A stretch of DNA of 64,000 nucleotides, from assembly GCF_009833085.1 (NCBI RefSeq), contig NZ_QRBZ01000021.1, forward strand, positions 1-64,000, read 5' to 3'. The DNA is from Nitrosomonas oligotropha (lineage in GTDB: Bacteria; Pseudomonadota; Gammaproteobacteria; Burkholderiales; Nitrosomonadaceae). A program made the translations under genes and the position numbers. The notes under the pieces were generated by a model. That model had not been told where the DNA came from, ran no database searches, and worked only from the letters and a program-made list of their open reading frames with translations. Positions 8,194 through 18,385 of this stretch are shown here, one piece after another. Numbering within the stretch: the stretch's first letter is position 1; every line of letters starts with the position of its first letter.

Positions 8194-11100
8194 TCAATTG
8201 GCCGTTGCATTCCGCCGATGCACCAGCTGATACAACACCGGCACTACCAGCAACGACAGTAACGACTGCGACAATGTGCTGCCGATCATCACAGTCGCCA
8301 GGGTGCGTTGCACTTCGGCGCCGGTAGTGGTGCTCAGCGCCATCGGCAGGAAGCCCAATGATTCCACCCAGGTCGTGATCAAAACCGGGCGCAGCCGCAA
8401 TAGCGCGCCGGTTCGGATGGCTTCGTCGAGTTTCAGCCCCTGCGCGCGCAAATCGCGAATGAACGACAGCAGCACTAGACCATCCAGCACCGCCACGCCG
8501 GACATGGCGATGAATCCCACGCCAGCGGAAATCGAGAGCGGAATATCGCGCAACCACAGCGCGACGATGCCGCCGGTAATCGCCAACGGCACCGCGCTGA
8601 ACACCAGCAAGCTATCGCGAACACTGCCGAGCATGGTGTACAACAGGAAAAATACCAATCCAAGCGCCAGCGGAATGACAATCTGCAAGCGTTGCGCCGC
8701 CATGATCAATTGCTCGAATTGCCCGCCCCAGGATAACCAATATCCCGGTGGAATCTTAACCTGCTTCGCAATATGCTCTTCCGCTTCCAGAACGAAGGAA
8801 CCGATGTCGCGGCCACGCACGTTGGCGGTGATCACCACGCGGCGTTTACCGTTTTCCCGGCTGATCTGGTTGGGGCCCTTGGCAATGTGCAGATCGGCCA
8901 CCTCGCCCAGCGCGACATAGGCCAGCAAAGGAGCGGCTGGCGCATTTGGGGTATTTGGCGCGTTCGGCGCACCCGCCGGATTGGGAACAGGAAGCTTGAT
9001 CGGCAGGCGCTTGAGTGTTTCGATATCGCCGCGGATTTGCTCCGGCAGCCGCACTTGCAGATCGAAACGGCGGTCGCCTTCAAAAATCAAACCGGTCGTT
9101 CTGCCGCCGATGGCGATATTGATCGCGTCTTGCACATCGCTGCCATTGAGGCCGTAACGCGCCATCTTGGTGCGGTCCATCTGAATCGACAGCAGCGGTA
9201 AGCCGGTAATTTGTTCCACCCGCACATCCGCCGCGCCGGGCACCGCTTTGATGATTTTTTCAATCCGTTCGGCAAGATTGAGCATGACATCGAGATCGTC
9301 GCCGAACACTTTCACCGCAACATCCGCACGCACCCCGGATAGCAGTTCGTTGAAGCGCATCTGGATCGGTTGCGTGAATTCGTAATTGTTACCCGGCACT
9401 TTGAGCACCGCCGCTTCCATCGCTGCGATCAATTCCTGCTTGGTGCGATACTTACCGGACCATTCGGATTGCGGTTTGATGATGATGAAAATATCCGCAA
9501 CGCTGGGCGGCATGGGATCGGTAGCAATTTCCGCGGTACCGATTTTGGAGAACACCCGGCTGACTTCGGGAAACTTCTTGATCGTTTCCTCCAGCTCATT
9601 TTGCATCTCGATGGCTGTACTGAGGCTGGTGCCTGGAATGCGAATGGCGTGCAGCGCAATATCCTCTTCGTCCAGGCTGGGGATAAACTCACTGCCCATG
9701 CGCGTGGTCAGCAGCAGCGACAAAATCACGATGACAGCGGCGATGGTGACCGTCAATCCCTTGTTATCCATCGCGGCATCCAGCGCCGGCGCATAGATTT
9801 TCTTCGCCCACAGCACCGCAGCGCCTTCTTTTTCCATCATTTTGCCGGACAAAAACATGGCGACCGCCGCCGGCACAAATGTCACCGACAGAAATACCGC
9901 GCCCAGCAGCGCCAGCAACACCGTGTATGCCATCGGATGAAACATCTTGCCTTCCACTCCGGACAACGCAAATACCGGCAGATAAACCACCATGATGATG
10001 ATCTGCCCGAACAGCAGGGCTTCCCTGACTTCCTTGGACGCATCGAAAACAATCTCGAAACGTTCGTCGGGCGTCAACTCCCGCCCCACTCGCGCTTGTT
10101 CCAGCGAAAGTCGGCGTATGCAGTTCTCCACAATGATGACAGCGCCGTCGACAATGATGCCGAAATCAAGCGCGCCCAGACTCAGCAGATTGGCGCTGAC
10201 ATTACTGGCCACCATGCCGCTGATGGTGAACAACATCGACAGCGGAATAATCAGCGCGGTGATCAGCGCGGCGCGCAGGTTACCGAGCGATATGAACAAC
10301 ACCACGATGACCAGCGTAGCGCCTTCCATTAAGTTGTTTGACACCGTGCTGATGGTTTTGTCGACCAGCGTAGTGCGGTTATAAACCGGCGTTGCACTGA
10401 TACCGTCAGGCAAACCGCGGTTGATCTCGGTCAGTTTTTCCGCCGCCGCCTGCGAAACGGTGCGGCTATTCTCCCCGATCAGCATAAACGCCGTACCCAG
10501 CACCACTTCGTGGCCGTTCTGCGTCGCTGCGCCGGTGCGTAATTCCTTGCCGATCAACACATCGGCGACGTTCTTGACGCGTATCGGCACGCCCTGATTA
10601 CTGCCCAGAATAATCTCGCCGATTTCGACCAGATCGGCCACCTGCCCCGGGACCCTGACCAGATACTGTTCGCCGCTTTTCTCGATGTAACCCGCGCCGA
10701 TATTGAGATTGTTACGCTCCAGCGCCAGCACCAGATCTTGCAGCGTCAGGCCGAACGAAATCAGTTTCTCCGGATAGGGCGTGACATGGAATTGCTTGAC
10801 GTAACCCCCGACCGAATTGACCTCCGTCACCCCTTTCACCATACGCATGCGGGGTTTGATGATCCAATCCTGCAATTCGCGCAAATCCATCGAGGTATAC
10901 GGCGTGCCATCCGGTTTGCGCGCTTCGGGGTCGGCGTCGACAGTCCACATGAAAATTTCGCCCAGACCTGTCGAAATCGGCCCTATGGTCGGAACAATCG
11001 CGGCTGGCAACCGGCTTCTGACTTCCTGAATGCGCTGACTGACCAGTTGCCGCACCAGGTAGACATCGGTGCCATCCTTAAAAATCACCGTGACTTGCGA

Positions 11101-11370
11101 TAAGCCGTAACGCGACAGAGAACGGGTATATTCGAGACCGGGCAAACCGGCCATCGCCATCTCGATCGGAAAGGTAATGCGCTGTTCGGCTTCCAGGGGT
11201 GAATAACCGGGTGCCGTGGTATTGATTTGCACTTGCACATTGGTGATGTCCGGCACCGCGTCGATCGGCAGCTTCAGGTAGTTGTACATGCCGAATGCGG
11301 CCATTGCCAGCACTGCCAATAAAACAAGCCCGCGCTGATATATCGATATTTTCAGAATGCGTTCAAACAT
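8194..11370 (-). CDS. czcA: Heavy-metal RND efflux pump, CzcA family
   Basis: 1058 residues, the inner-membrane proton antiporter of a tripartite metal exporter. It has 12 expected membrane helices, two large periplasmic loops and the TM4 motif LGALDFGIIVDGAVIIVEN; DFG-x-x-VDG is the signature of CzcA-like (Zn/Co/Cd) pumps rather than Cu/Ag CusA. A low-complexity Pro/Ala/Asn insert (PAGAPNAPNTPNAPAAP, about residues 795-811) interrupts the second periplasmic domain. AAGGA precedes the ATG. It is the last gene of the operon, 33 bp after czcB. Confidence 0.92.
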   Translation of the reverse strand: MFERILKISIYQRGLVLLAVLAMAAFGMYNYLKLPIDAVPDITNVQVQINTTAPGYSPLEAEQRITFPIEMAMAGLPGLEYTRSLSRYGLSQVTVIFKDGTDVYLVRQLVSQRIQEVRSRLPAAIVPTIGPISTGLGEIFMWTVDADPEARKPDGTPYTSMDLRELQDWIIKPRMRMVKGVTEVNSVGGYVKQFHVTPYPEKLISFGLTLQDLVLALERNNLNIGAGYIEKSGEQYLVRVPGQVADLVEIGEIILGSNQGVPIRVKNVADVLIGKELRTGAATQNGHEVVLGTAFMLIGENSRTVSQAAAEKLTEINRGLPDGISATPVYNRTTLVDKTISTVSNNLMEGATLVIVVLFISLGNLRAALITALIIPLSMLFTISGMVASNVSANLLSLGALDFGIIVDGAVIIVENCIRRLSLEQARVGRELTPDERFEIVFDASKEVREALLFGQIIIMVVYLPVFALSGVEGKMFHPMAYTVLLALLGAVFLSVTFVPAAVAMFLSGKMMEKEGAAVLWAKKIYAPALDAAMDNKGLTVTIAAVIVILSLLLTTRMGSEFIPSLDEEDIALHAIRIPGTSLSTAIEMQNELEETIKKFPEVSRVFSKIGTAEIATDPMPPSVADIFIIIKPQSEWSGKYRTKQELIAAMEAAVLKVPGNNYEFTQPIQMRFNELLSGVRADVAVKVFGDDLDVMLNLAERIEKIIKAVPGAADVRVEQITGLPLLSIQMDRTKMARYGLNGSDVQDAINIAIGGRTTGLIFEGDRRFDLQVRLPEQIRGDIETLKRLPIKLPVPNPAGAPNAPNTPNAPAAPLLAYVALGEVADLHIAKGPNQISRENGKRRVVITANVRGRDIGSFVLEAEEHIAKQVKIPPGYWLSWGGQFEQLIMAAQRLQIVIPLALGLVFFLLYTMLGSVRDSLLVFSAVPLAITGGIVALWLRDIPLSISAGVGFIAMSGVAVLDGLVLLSFIRDLRAQGLKLDEAIRTGALLRLRPVLITTWVESLGFLPMALSTTTGAEVQRTLATVMIGSTLSQSLLSLLVVPVLYQLVHRRNATAN

Positions 11371-11403
11371 GATTTTTCCTTGGGTAGCTTGTTTTAGGGT
11401 TGG

Positions 11404-12906
11404 CTAATGGTCATGCGATGCACCGGCTTTATCGATATCAGCCTTGATGGCGAAGCTGTTGCCCGAAGCATAGCGCTCCCCGGCAGCGAATCCTTTCAAT
11501 ACCTCGACCATTTTGCCGTCGCTGCGGCCCAATTCCAACGGACGAGCTTCGAGATAACCGCCATAGCGGCCGAACACCACCGTCCAGTCGCGGAATGTTT
11601 GTATCGCTTGCGCCGAAACTGCAACCGGCACTTCTATTTCATCCGATACCAGCTCGATGTTGACGAACATGCCGGGATGCCAGCGGCCGTCCTTGTTATC
11701 CAGAATGACCCGCGCCGTGGCCGTGCGCGTCTGCCCGCCGATCAGCGTGGTGATATACGTGACAGCGCCTTCGCCTTCGACATCGAAGGCGGTGGCTTTG
11801 ACCAAGGCTTTCTGCCCGACTCTGACGATACTCAGATCTTTCGGGTACACCGTCACAGCCGTCCACACCGTCGACATATCGGCCACGGTAAAGATGGTGA
11901 TGTCCTCTTTCAATGCCGCGCCCAGAGCCACCGTCCGGGTAATGATGAGCCCGGAAATCGGCGCGCGCACTTCATAACGGGTCAGTTCTTTTGCCGGCAA
12001 TCCCGATTCAGGCCGCACACCCAGCGCTTTCAGTTTTTCCGCAGCCAGATCAGCAGCGATCTGGGCTTCGTTCAATACCAGTTCCGCCGCCAGATAATCC
12101 TGCTTGGCGGATATTTTTTCTTCCCACAATTGTTTTTCCCGCTGATAAACGGTCCGCGCCAGTGACAGCCGTTTCTGAGCGGCCATGAACTGGCTATGAA
12201 AATCCGCCAGCATTTGGCTTTCGATAACCGCCAGCACATCGCCTTTTTTCACCATCTGTCCCGGCTCGAAGTTCACCTCGGCTACCACGCCGGGCAAACG
12301 CGGCACGACTTGCACGATCCTATCGGGATTAAACACAATTTCGCCCGGCAGCTTGAGTGTTGACTTGATCATGGCCGGACCGGCCGTTTGTATCTCGACA
12401 CCGATCGTTTTGAGCATCTCATCCGTCATTTCCAAGCGCGCTTCGACTTGACTGGAACCCCAGCGGAATGTCTGGCCGTTGCGCTCGGCGGCAATCGCCA
12501 GATCAAATGAATGCGGTTCTTCCACCACCTGATCGCCGAGCAGATAATCGGCTTCCGGTGCAAATTTAATCAGCTGCACCGGCGCCCCAAGCCGTGTCAA
12601 TGCAATAGACACCTTGGCGGCGGCCGGTGGAAGCGGCTTGCCGTTTTCGTACAGATAAACCCGGAACTGCGGCGGCACGCCTTTTTCAAAGATCGTCAAT
12701 TCCAGCCCGAAACCATCACCGGCAAACAATTTACCGCCTCTTGGCCCGATATCCGGCTGAGTCTCGCCCGCTATCCGGTTGGCATCGCCAGCCGCTGTCT
12801 CCGCTGTGACCGCCGACGGTTTATCCAGCAACAAAATCAATCCCGCCAGTACAACGCCTATGGCAATGACGATCAGAATTGGCATCAATCGCGTTTTATT
12901 CATCAT
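11404..12906 (-). CDS. czcB: RND efflux periplasmic adaptor, CzcB family
   Basis: 500 residues: an N-terminal membrane anchor (LMPILIVIAIGVVLAGLILLL), an extra domain at about 40-150 starting DIGPRGGKLFAGDGFGLEL as in CzcB-type adaptors, then lipoyl/barrel-sandwich halves (PRLPGVVAEVNFEPGQMVKKG and YEVRAPISGLIITRTVALG) around an alpha-hairpin, and a C-terminal membrane-proximal domain. It bridges the RND pump and the outer-membrane channel. The last residues are His-containing (GASHDH). AAGGA lies before ATGATG at 12906. Confidence 0.9.
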   Translation of the reverse strand: MMNKTRLMPILIVIAIGVVLAGLILLLDKPSAVTAETAAGDANRIAGETQPDIGPRGGKLFAGDGFGLELTIFEKGVPPQFRVYLYENGKPLPPAAAKVSIALTRLGAPVQLIKFAPEADYLLGDQVVEEPHSFDLAIAAERNGQTFRWGSSQVEARLEMTDEMLKTIGVEIQTAGPAMIKSTLKLPGEIVFNPDRIVQVVPRLPGVVAEVNFEPGQMVKKGDVLAVIESQMLADFHSQFMAAQKRLSLARTVYQREKQLWEEKISAKQDYLAAELVLNEAQIAADLAAEKLKALGVRPESGLPAKELTRYEVRAPISGLIITRTVALGAALKEDITIFTVADMSTVWTAVTVYPKDLSIVRVGQKALVKATAFDVEGEGAVTYITTLIGGQTRTATARVILDNKDGRWHPGMFVNIELVSDEIEVPVAVSAQAIQTFRDWTVVFGRYGGYLEARPLELGRSDGKMVEVLKGFAAGERYASGNSFAIKADIDKAGASHDH

Positions 12907-12930
12907 GTATCCTTTTTACTTTTTCCGCTG

Positions 12931-14355
12931 TTAAGGCAAACGTCCGCTGATCTCATGCTTTGGCTTGACACTATCGATAGGCGCCGCGATCAGGCGTTCT
13001 ATGTCGTTCATCAGGCGCTGATAGTTTGCCAGCGCACGCACATAGAGCAGTTGATTCTGAAACAGCACGCGCTGTGCATCGAGCAGCTCCAGCAAACCGA
13101 ATTTTCCCAGTTCGTAACCTCTGCGCATTACATTGAAGGCGCTCCGTGCACCGGGCAAAATTTCATCGCGCAGAATATTGATTTCATTCCACACCGCCGA
13201 CATCATTTCATACGACTGCGCCAGCTCGGTTCTCAGCCGTATGTCGGTCGCCACTTGTTCATCGACGGCTTTATCCACGCGCTGATAAGCTTCCTTGAGA
13301 TTGCCTTGATTGCGATCGAAGAGCGGCAGTGGAATCATGACGCCCGCGACTGCTGTGGTGCCGCCCAATTGCGCATGATGCACAGCACCGGCACTAAGGG
13401 TCAGATTAGGAATACGGCGGGTTTGCTCGACTTCGAGCAACGCTTTGCGATGTTCGATGTTTTTCACGGCGCGCAGCGCCATCGGATTTTCCAGCACACG
13501 ATCTTGCAGCATTTGAAAATCGGGCGGCGCAATCGATGTTTCCAAAATCCCCAAGGCTTTAGCAAACTGCGGCGTGGCGCTATCCCACAGCAGGGCAAGC
13601 CGCTTCCGGGCGGAAATCAAATCCCGTTGCGCCTGCTCGAATTCGATGCGCGCCGTGGACAGTCCAACTTTAGCCCTGGTTTCCTCAATGGGTGGCACCT
13701 TGCCAGCCTGCACCCGCAGAACCACGGTATCCACCACATTTTGCGCCAGCTGCCTGGTTTCCTCCGCGAGCTTGAGCCGTTCCTGGCCGGCCAGCACTTC
13801 GGTAAACACATTAGCCACCCGGGCTATGATTTCCACACGCCTGGATTCATAGTCCCGCGCAGCCAGTTCCTCATTCAACCGCGCGGCGCCAACCCGGGCG
13901 GCGCGTTTGCCGCCCAATTCAATCAATTGCCCAAGGCGGATAGTGGTCAGCTGCTGCACCACTTCCTGCGATACCGAATCCTGTGAATTAATGTCGCCAC
14001 TCAGCTTTTGTATATTCCCGGGGTTCTCGACATTCACCGACAATTCCGGGTTTCTAAACAGCCCCGCTTGCAGGGTCGCCCCCTCCAGCGCGCGCATTTC
14101 CTTGGCAAACGAGGCCAATTCGGGATTACGCAGCAAGGCCAGATTGACCGCGTCACGCAACGTGAGATCGCCCGTTTCCTGCACGGACAACTCTGCTGCT
14201 TGACCTTTGGTGCCATTTGGCGCAACACCGAAAGCATCGGCGCCAGCATTGGTCTGGAATGAGAAACCCAGCAAAAAGATGAACCCCGGCAAGATACGCC
14301 GCAATCCGGATACCGCCCAATAGCACGGCGCGATCGATAAGCCGCTCAATGTCAT
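12931..14355 (-). CDS. czcC: TolC-family outer-membrane channel, CzcC type
   Basis: 474 residues, with two outer-membrane efflux protein repeats: LTLRDAVNLALLRNPELASF near the start and long coiled-coil helices after it. It supplies the trimeric exit duct of the Czc pump. The ATG at 14355 is chosen because GGAGG (14360-14364) lies 4 nt upstream; an in-frame ATG at 14385 has none. It is 24 bp upstream of czcB in the same operon. Confidence 0.88.
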   Translation of the reverse strand: MTLSGLSIAPCYWAVSGLRRILPGFIFLLGFSFQTNAGADAFGVAPNGTKGQAAELSVQETGDLTLRDAVNLALLRNPELASFAKEMRALEGATLQAGLFRNPELSVNVENPGNIQKLSGDINSQDSVSQEVVQQLTTIRLGQLIELGGKRAARVGAARLNEELAARDYESRRVEIIARVANVFTEVLAGQERLKLAEETRQLAQNVVDTVVLRVQAGKVPPIEETRAKVGLSTARIEFEQAQRDLISARKRLALLWDSATPQFAKALGILETSIAPPDFQMLQDRVLENPMALRAVKNIEHRKALLEVEQTRRIPNLTLSAGAVHHAQLGGTTAVAGVMIPLPLFDRNQGNLKEAYQRVDKAVDEQVATDIRLRTELAQSYEMMSAVWNEINILRDEILPGARSAFNVMRRGYELGKFGLLELLDAQRVLFQNQLLYVRALANYQRLMNDIERLIAAPIDSVKPKHEISGRLP

Positions 14356-14479
14356 AAATCCTCCGCATACACCTCGGCTATGCAAATGTAAAACGGATCA
14401 TCGAAAAATCAGAATGGATCTGTTTCTTGCATAGCTATGGATTATTACCATCCACAAACAATACTTTTTTAAATCTGGT

Positions 14480-14854
14480 TTAGAGCAAACGAAGGGCGCG
14501 CGGAGGACGCAGGGGTAAATCCGGAATTGTTTCGGGAATCAAGGAAGAAATGAATACCGCCATAACTTCTGTCACAATCACACCGGGAATCGAGGGGAAA
14601 GAATGAAAGAAAAACGGTTGGTATTGTCCTGCCGAATGCAGGCACAAATGCGTTGCTGCATCGAGATCAACACCTTCCCACGACACATTATTGCGATGCA
14701 GCTCCAAATGCGTTGCAGGATCGGCGGACAAGGATTGACGGACATGATCCAGTTCGTGGGCAAATACTTCGCCTCTGAACGACAAGCTCAATCCATTCGT
14801 CAGTATGCTGACAATAAGCATAAAGATGATTGGATAAGCCGAATATTTCCGCAT
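14480..14854 (-). CDS. Small exported His-containing protein, CzcI-like
   Basis: 124 residues: a signal-like N-terminus (YPIIFMLIVSILTNGLSLSF), then a His-rich segment (HELDHVRQSL, THLELHRNN, LCLHSAGQ), and a C-terminus ending LPLRPPRALRLL. Position at the head of a czcCBA operon, size and the terminal RPPR match CzcI-type periplasmic proteins that modulate Czc expression, but similarity is judged by eye. No good ribosome-binding site precedes the ATG. The 98 bp upstream, which must hold the operon promoter, contain an imperfect palindrome TTAGAGATTTCTAA. Confidence 0.55.
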   Translation of the reverse strand: MRKYSAYPIIFMLIVSILTNGLSLSFRGEVFAHELDHVRQSLSADPATHLELHRNNVSWEGVDLDAATHLCLHSAGQYQPFFFHSFPSIPGVIVTEVMAVFISSLIPETIPDLPLRPPRALRLL

Positions 14855-14952
14855 AAAGAATTAATCTATAAAAAATGAAAATTTCATTTAAGTATAATCA
14901 TTTCACAGAATGATGCTATTTGCAATTTAGAAATCTCTAAAAAAATCAGACT

Positions 14953-15549
14953 TTAGAAGATCCCAACGTCTTCAGCCATCAGCATATCCACCAGCGCGAT
15001 CAGCGGCAATCCGACCAGACCATTCGGATCATCCCCGGTCATGCGTTCAATGAGCGCAATCCCCAGTCCCTCCGATTTTGCACTACCGGCGCAGTGATAC
15101 GGCTGCTCCTTGCATAAATAATTTTCAATTTGCCGGTCGCTCAGCGGCCGGAATTTCACGTGATAGGGAATGACACGCGATTGCAAGCGATCCGCTGCGC
15201 TATTCAGCAGGCATAAAGCGGTATAAAAAACAACTTCTTGACCTTGAACCAATTGCAATTGTTTTATCGCATTCTGATGACTCAATGGCTTGCCGAGCGG
15301 AGTATTTCCCAATGCCGCGACTTGATCGGAACCGATAATTAAGGCATGCGGATACGTCTTCGCGACAGCGCGCGCTTTTGCCTCGGCCAAACGCACGGCC
15401 GTTTCTTCGGGAGATTCACCGGGCAGCGGCGCTTCATCAATATCCGGATGTTCCGTTTCAAACGGGATCTGCAACCGTTGCAATAATTCCTTACGATAAA
15501 TCGAGCTGGATCCCAGTATAATTTGCGGGGTAATGTTTTGTGTTTTCAA
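14953..15549 (-). CDS. maf: Maf-family nucleotide pyrophosphatase, YceF type
   Basis: 198 residues. [17 protein letters not shown] is the Maf nucleotide-binding start, IIGSDQVA carries the catalytic Asp, and [19 protein letters not shown] with GLPLI closes the fold. YceF-type enzymes hydrolyse modified nucleoside triphosphates such as m7GTP. The start is TTG at 15549 with AAGGA just upstream. It is divergent from yceD-rpmF, the usual arrangement in proteobacteria. Confidence 0.9.
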   Translation of the reverse strand: MKTQNITPQIILGSSSIYRKELLQRLQIPFETEHPDIDEAPLPGESPEETAVRLAEAKARAVAKTYPHALIIGSDQVAALGNTPLGKPLSHQNAIKQLQLVQGQEVVFYTALCLLNSAADRLQSRVIPYHVKFRPLSDRQIENYLCKEQPYHCAGSAKSEGLGIALIERMTGDDPNGLVGLPLIALVDMLMAEDVGIF

Positions 15550-15605
15550 AATTTCCTTCTGTAATTTTTGACACTTAGGTTTAAAAAATATAACATGCGC
15601 GCCTT

Positions 15606-16121
15606 ATGTCTGATAGGTTAGTCATAGACTCTCTGGATTTTGCGCATAATGCGGGCAGTCGTCATGGTAAAATCCCGTTGGTTGAGCTTGTGCGCTTACA
15701 TGATCGCTTATTTGATCAGGAAGGGGAGCTAATCTATCAAATCAGGGGCCAATTCGACAAGAATGAAAGACCGGGGTTATACATTGAAATAACCGGAAAA
15801 ATCCATCTTCATTGTCAGCGTTGTCTTGATAAATTAGTGCATCATATTGATTTGCGGACATTCCTGATACTGGCGAAAAACGAAACAGAGCTGGATCTGG
15901 CCGATGATGACGATACGATTGATGCAATTTTAGCAACCCCTGATTTGGATGTTTTTAATTTAATCGAAGATGAAGTGATTCTCAGCTTATCAATCTCATT
16001 GTGTCACGCAGATGACGAATGCAACATATTTAAACTGAAATCAACTGATAACGGCTTAGCCGATAAAACACAACCGGCACACCCTTTTGCAGCATTGGCA
16101 GCATTAAAAAAGACAAATTGA
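15606..16121 (+). CDS. yceD: YceD/DUF177 large-subunit rRNA accumulation protein
   Basis: 171 residues of the YceD family needed for normal 23S rRNA accumulation. Two Cys-containing conserved segments are seen: LHCQRCLDKLVHHIDLRTFL and ISLCHADDECN. It is 18 bp upstream of rpmF, as in most bacteria. The C-terminal PFAALAALKK is also a family feature. Confidence 0.9.
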   Translation: MSDRLVIDSLDFAHNAGSRHGKIPLVELVRLHDRLFDQEGELIYQIRGQFDKNERPGLYIEITGKIHLHCQRCLDKLVHHIDLRTFLILAKNETELDLADDDDTIDAILATPDLDVFNLIEDEVILSLSISLCHADDECNIFKLKSTDNGLADKTQPAHPFAALAALKKTN

Positions 16122-16139
16122 GTTCAAGGAGTTATTCAC

Positions 16140-16319
16140 ATGGCAGTCCAGCAAAATAAAAAATCCCCATCAAAACGCGGCATGCACCGCTCGCATGATT
16201 TCTTGACCAGTCCGCCATTAGCGGTTGAATCAAGCACGGGAGAAATTCATTTGCGCCATCATATTAGCCCTAACGGCTACTATCGCGGCAAAAAAGTGGT
16301 TAAAACCAAAAACGATTAA
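16140..16319 (+). CDS. rpmF: 50S ribosomal protein L32
   Basis: 59 residues beginning [20 protein letters not shown], the L32 signature, and ending KKVVKTKND. It lacks the four zinc-binding Cys, as in other proteobacterial L32. AAGGAG lies 8 nt before the ATG. It sits between yceD and plsX in the conserved ribosome/lipid transcript. Confidence 0.95.
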   Translation: MAVQQNKKSPSKRGMHRSHDFLTSPPLAVESSTGEIHLRHHISPNGYYRGKKVVKTKND

Positions 16320-16385
16320 AAACATAATTCCTATTGCTACAGATCGCATCAACTATAGTTTCCTCCAGCCGCAAGAGCACTGAAA

Positions 16386-17426
16386 TTGGATATCACTGTA
16401 GCAATAGACTGTATGGGGGGCGATCATGGCCCCCACGTTACCGTTCCATCCGCACTCGAATATTTGCGCCAGGACCCTGAAGCCAATATTATTTTGGTTG
16501 GTATCCCTGATGCCATCGAAGCTGAATTACGCGCCGCAAAATCCGATTTTGGTCCCAGAATCCGGCTCCATCCGGCGAGTGAAGTCGTCGGCATGGATGA
16601 ATCGCCGGCTACAGCCTTGCGTGGTAAAAAAGATTCTTCCATGCGCGTTTCCATCAATCTCGTCAAAACCGGTGAGGCCCAGGCTTGTATCAGCGCCGGC
16701 AACACCGGCGCATTGCTGGCCACTTCCCGCTTTGTCTTAAAAACGATCCCAGGCGTTGACCGCCCGGCGCTGGCGGTAATACTGCCGACCAGCACCGGCC
16801 ACACTTATGTGCTGGACTTGGGCGCTAACGTCGATTGCACGGCGGAACACTTGTTCCAATTTGGCATCATGGGCGCATCCCTGGTATCCTCGGTAGAGAA
16901 TAAAGCCTTTCCAAGCGTGGGATTGCTCAATATCGGCGAGGAAGAAATCAAAGGCAATGAAATAGTCAAACAGGCGGCCGAGCTACTGCGTAATAGCGGT
17001 CTCAATTTTTATGGCAACGTGGAAGGCAACGATATATACAAAGGAACCACGGATGTCGTGGTATGCGATGGCTTTGTCGGCAACATCACACTAAAAACTT
17101 CCGAAGGCTTGGCACAAATGCTGGCAGCTTACTTGCGTGAGGAATTCAAACGCAATCTGCTGACGAAACTCGCCGGTGTAATCGCGATGCCGGTCATCAA
17201 CTCCTTTAAGCGCCGCGTTGACCATCGGCGTTATAACGGCGCCAGTTTCCTGGGTTTACGCGGCATCGTGATTAAAAGCCACGGTTCGGCGGACAAATAT
17301 GCTTTCGGTTTTGCCATCAAGCGCGCCGCCGACGAAGTGCGCGGCGGCATGCTGCGGCGCATCAGTGAACGGGTAGCCGAGTTCTCCCGTCATTCTCAAA
17401 CTTCCTCTAAAGAAATAATACGATAA
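16386..17426 (+). CDS. plsX: Phosphate acyltransferase PlsX
   Basis: 346 residues. PlsX converts acyl-ACP to acyl-phosphate for phospholipid synthesis. Conserved segments: [20 protein letters not shown] at the N-terminus, [10 protein letters not shown], and [19 protein letters not shown]. The start is TTG at 16386 with only a weak ribosome-binding site. The stop overlaps the fabH start (TAATG). Confidence 0.95.
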   Translation: MDITVAIDCMGGDHGPHVTVPSALEYLRQDPEANIILVGIPDAIEAELRAAKSDFGPRIRLHPASEVVGMDESPATALRGKKDSSMRVSINLVKTGEAQACISAGNTGALLATSRFVLKTIPGVDRPALAVILPTSTGHTYVLDLGANVDCTAEHLFQFGIMGASLVSSVENKAFPSVGLLNIGEEEIKGNEIVKQAAELLRNSGLNFYGNVEGNDIYKGTTDVVVCDGFVGNITLKTSEGLAQMLAAYLREEFKRNLLTKLAGVIAMPVINSFKRRVDHRRYNGASFLGLRGIVIKSHGSADKYAFGFAIKRAADEVRGGMLRRISERVAEFSRHSQTSSKEIIR

Positions 17427-18382
17427 TGTATTCAAGAATCACTGGAACAGGCAGTTATTTACCGGAGAAAATTCTCACCAATCTTGATCTGGAACGCATG
17501 GTGGATACCAGTGATGAGTGGATCCGCACGCGCACCGGCATCACGCAGCGGCATATTGCCGCAGAAGATCAAGTGGCCAGCGATCTGGCGCTGTATGCAT
17601 GTCAGAATGCCATGCAAGCTGCCGGTGTGACCGGTCAGGACATCGATCTCATTATCGTCGCCACCACCACACCGGACATGATTTTCCCGAGCACCGCCTG
17701 TATTTTGCAAAACAAGCTGGGCATCGAAAACTGCCCGGCTTTTGATGTGCAAGCGGTCTGTAGCGGTTTTGTTTATGCGCTCGCCACCGCCGATATGTTT
17801 GTCAGTTCCGGCAAGTGCCGCAATGCACTCGTGGTCGGCAGCGAAATCTATTCCAAAATAATGGATTGGAATGACCGCAACACCTGTGTTTTATTCGGTG
17901 ACGGCGCGGGCGCTGTGGTGCTTTCGCAAAGCGATCAGCCCGGCATACTATCGACGCATCTGCACGCCAGCGGCAGTCACAGCAACATTCTTTCCGCACC
18001 GGGAAGTATCAGCGGCGGTAAAGTACAGGGCACGCCGTACATCAATATGGAAGGCAATGCTGTTTTTAAATTCGCGGTCAAAGTGCTGGAAGAAGTCGTG
18101 CAGGAAGCAGTTGCAAAAAACAATCTGCAATCCACCGATATCGACTGGCTGATTCCGCATCAGGCAAATATCCGGATTATTCAATCCACCGCCAAAAAAC
18201 TTGGATTACCGATGGACAAAGTGGTCGTGGCCGTGGATAAACACGGCAACACCTCCGCCGCTTCCATTCCGCTCGCGCTCGATATGGCTGTGCGTGACGG
18301 GCGTATTCAGCGCGATCAATTGGTTTTACTGGAAGGTGTCGGCGGTGGTTTTACATGGGGAGCAGTCTTACTGCGTTGGTGA
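17426..18382 (+). CDS. fabH: 3-oxoacyl-ACP synthase III FabH
   Basis: 318 residues. FabH starts fatty-acid synthesis by condensing acetyl-CoA with malonyl-ACP. The active-site Cys is in [12 protein letters not shown], the His in [11 protein letters not shown] and the Asn in [14 protein letters not shown], completing the Cys-His-Asn triad. The gene overlaps plsX by one base and is 3 bp from fabD. Confidence 0.96.
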   Translation: MYSRITGTGSYLPEKILTNLDLERMVDTSDEWIRTRTGITQRHIAAEDQVASDLALYACQNAMQAAGVTGQDIDLIIVATTTPDMIFPSTACILQNKLGIENCPAFDVQAVCSGFVYALATADMFVSSGKCRNALVVGSEIYSKIMDWNDRNTCVLFGDGAGAVVLSQSDQPGILSTHLHASGSHSNILSAPGSISGGKVQGTPYINMEGNAVFKFAVKVLEEVVQEAVAKNNLQSTDIDWLIPHQANIRIIQSTAKKLGLPMDKVVVAVDKHGNTSAASIPLALDMAVRDGRIQRDQLVLLEGVGGGFTWGAVLLRW

Positions 18383-18385
18383 TTT

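Noticed and set aside
8034-8327. Plus-strand 97-codon open frame between the PEP-CTERM and czcA genes
   Set aside because: Overlaps the czcA 3' end and the hairpin; low-complexity Thr/Ala content and no ribosome-binding site.
9370-10332. Long plus-strand open frame (320 codons) inside czcA
   Set aside because: Antisense to the conserved RND gene; its Gln/His/Arg-rich composition is typical of shadow frames.
12511-13986. Very long plus-strand open frame (491 codons) across czcB/czcC
   Set aside because: Spans two well-supported minus-strand genes and the gap between them; no known domains.
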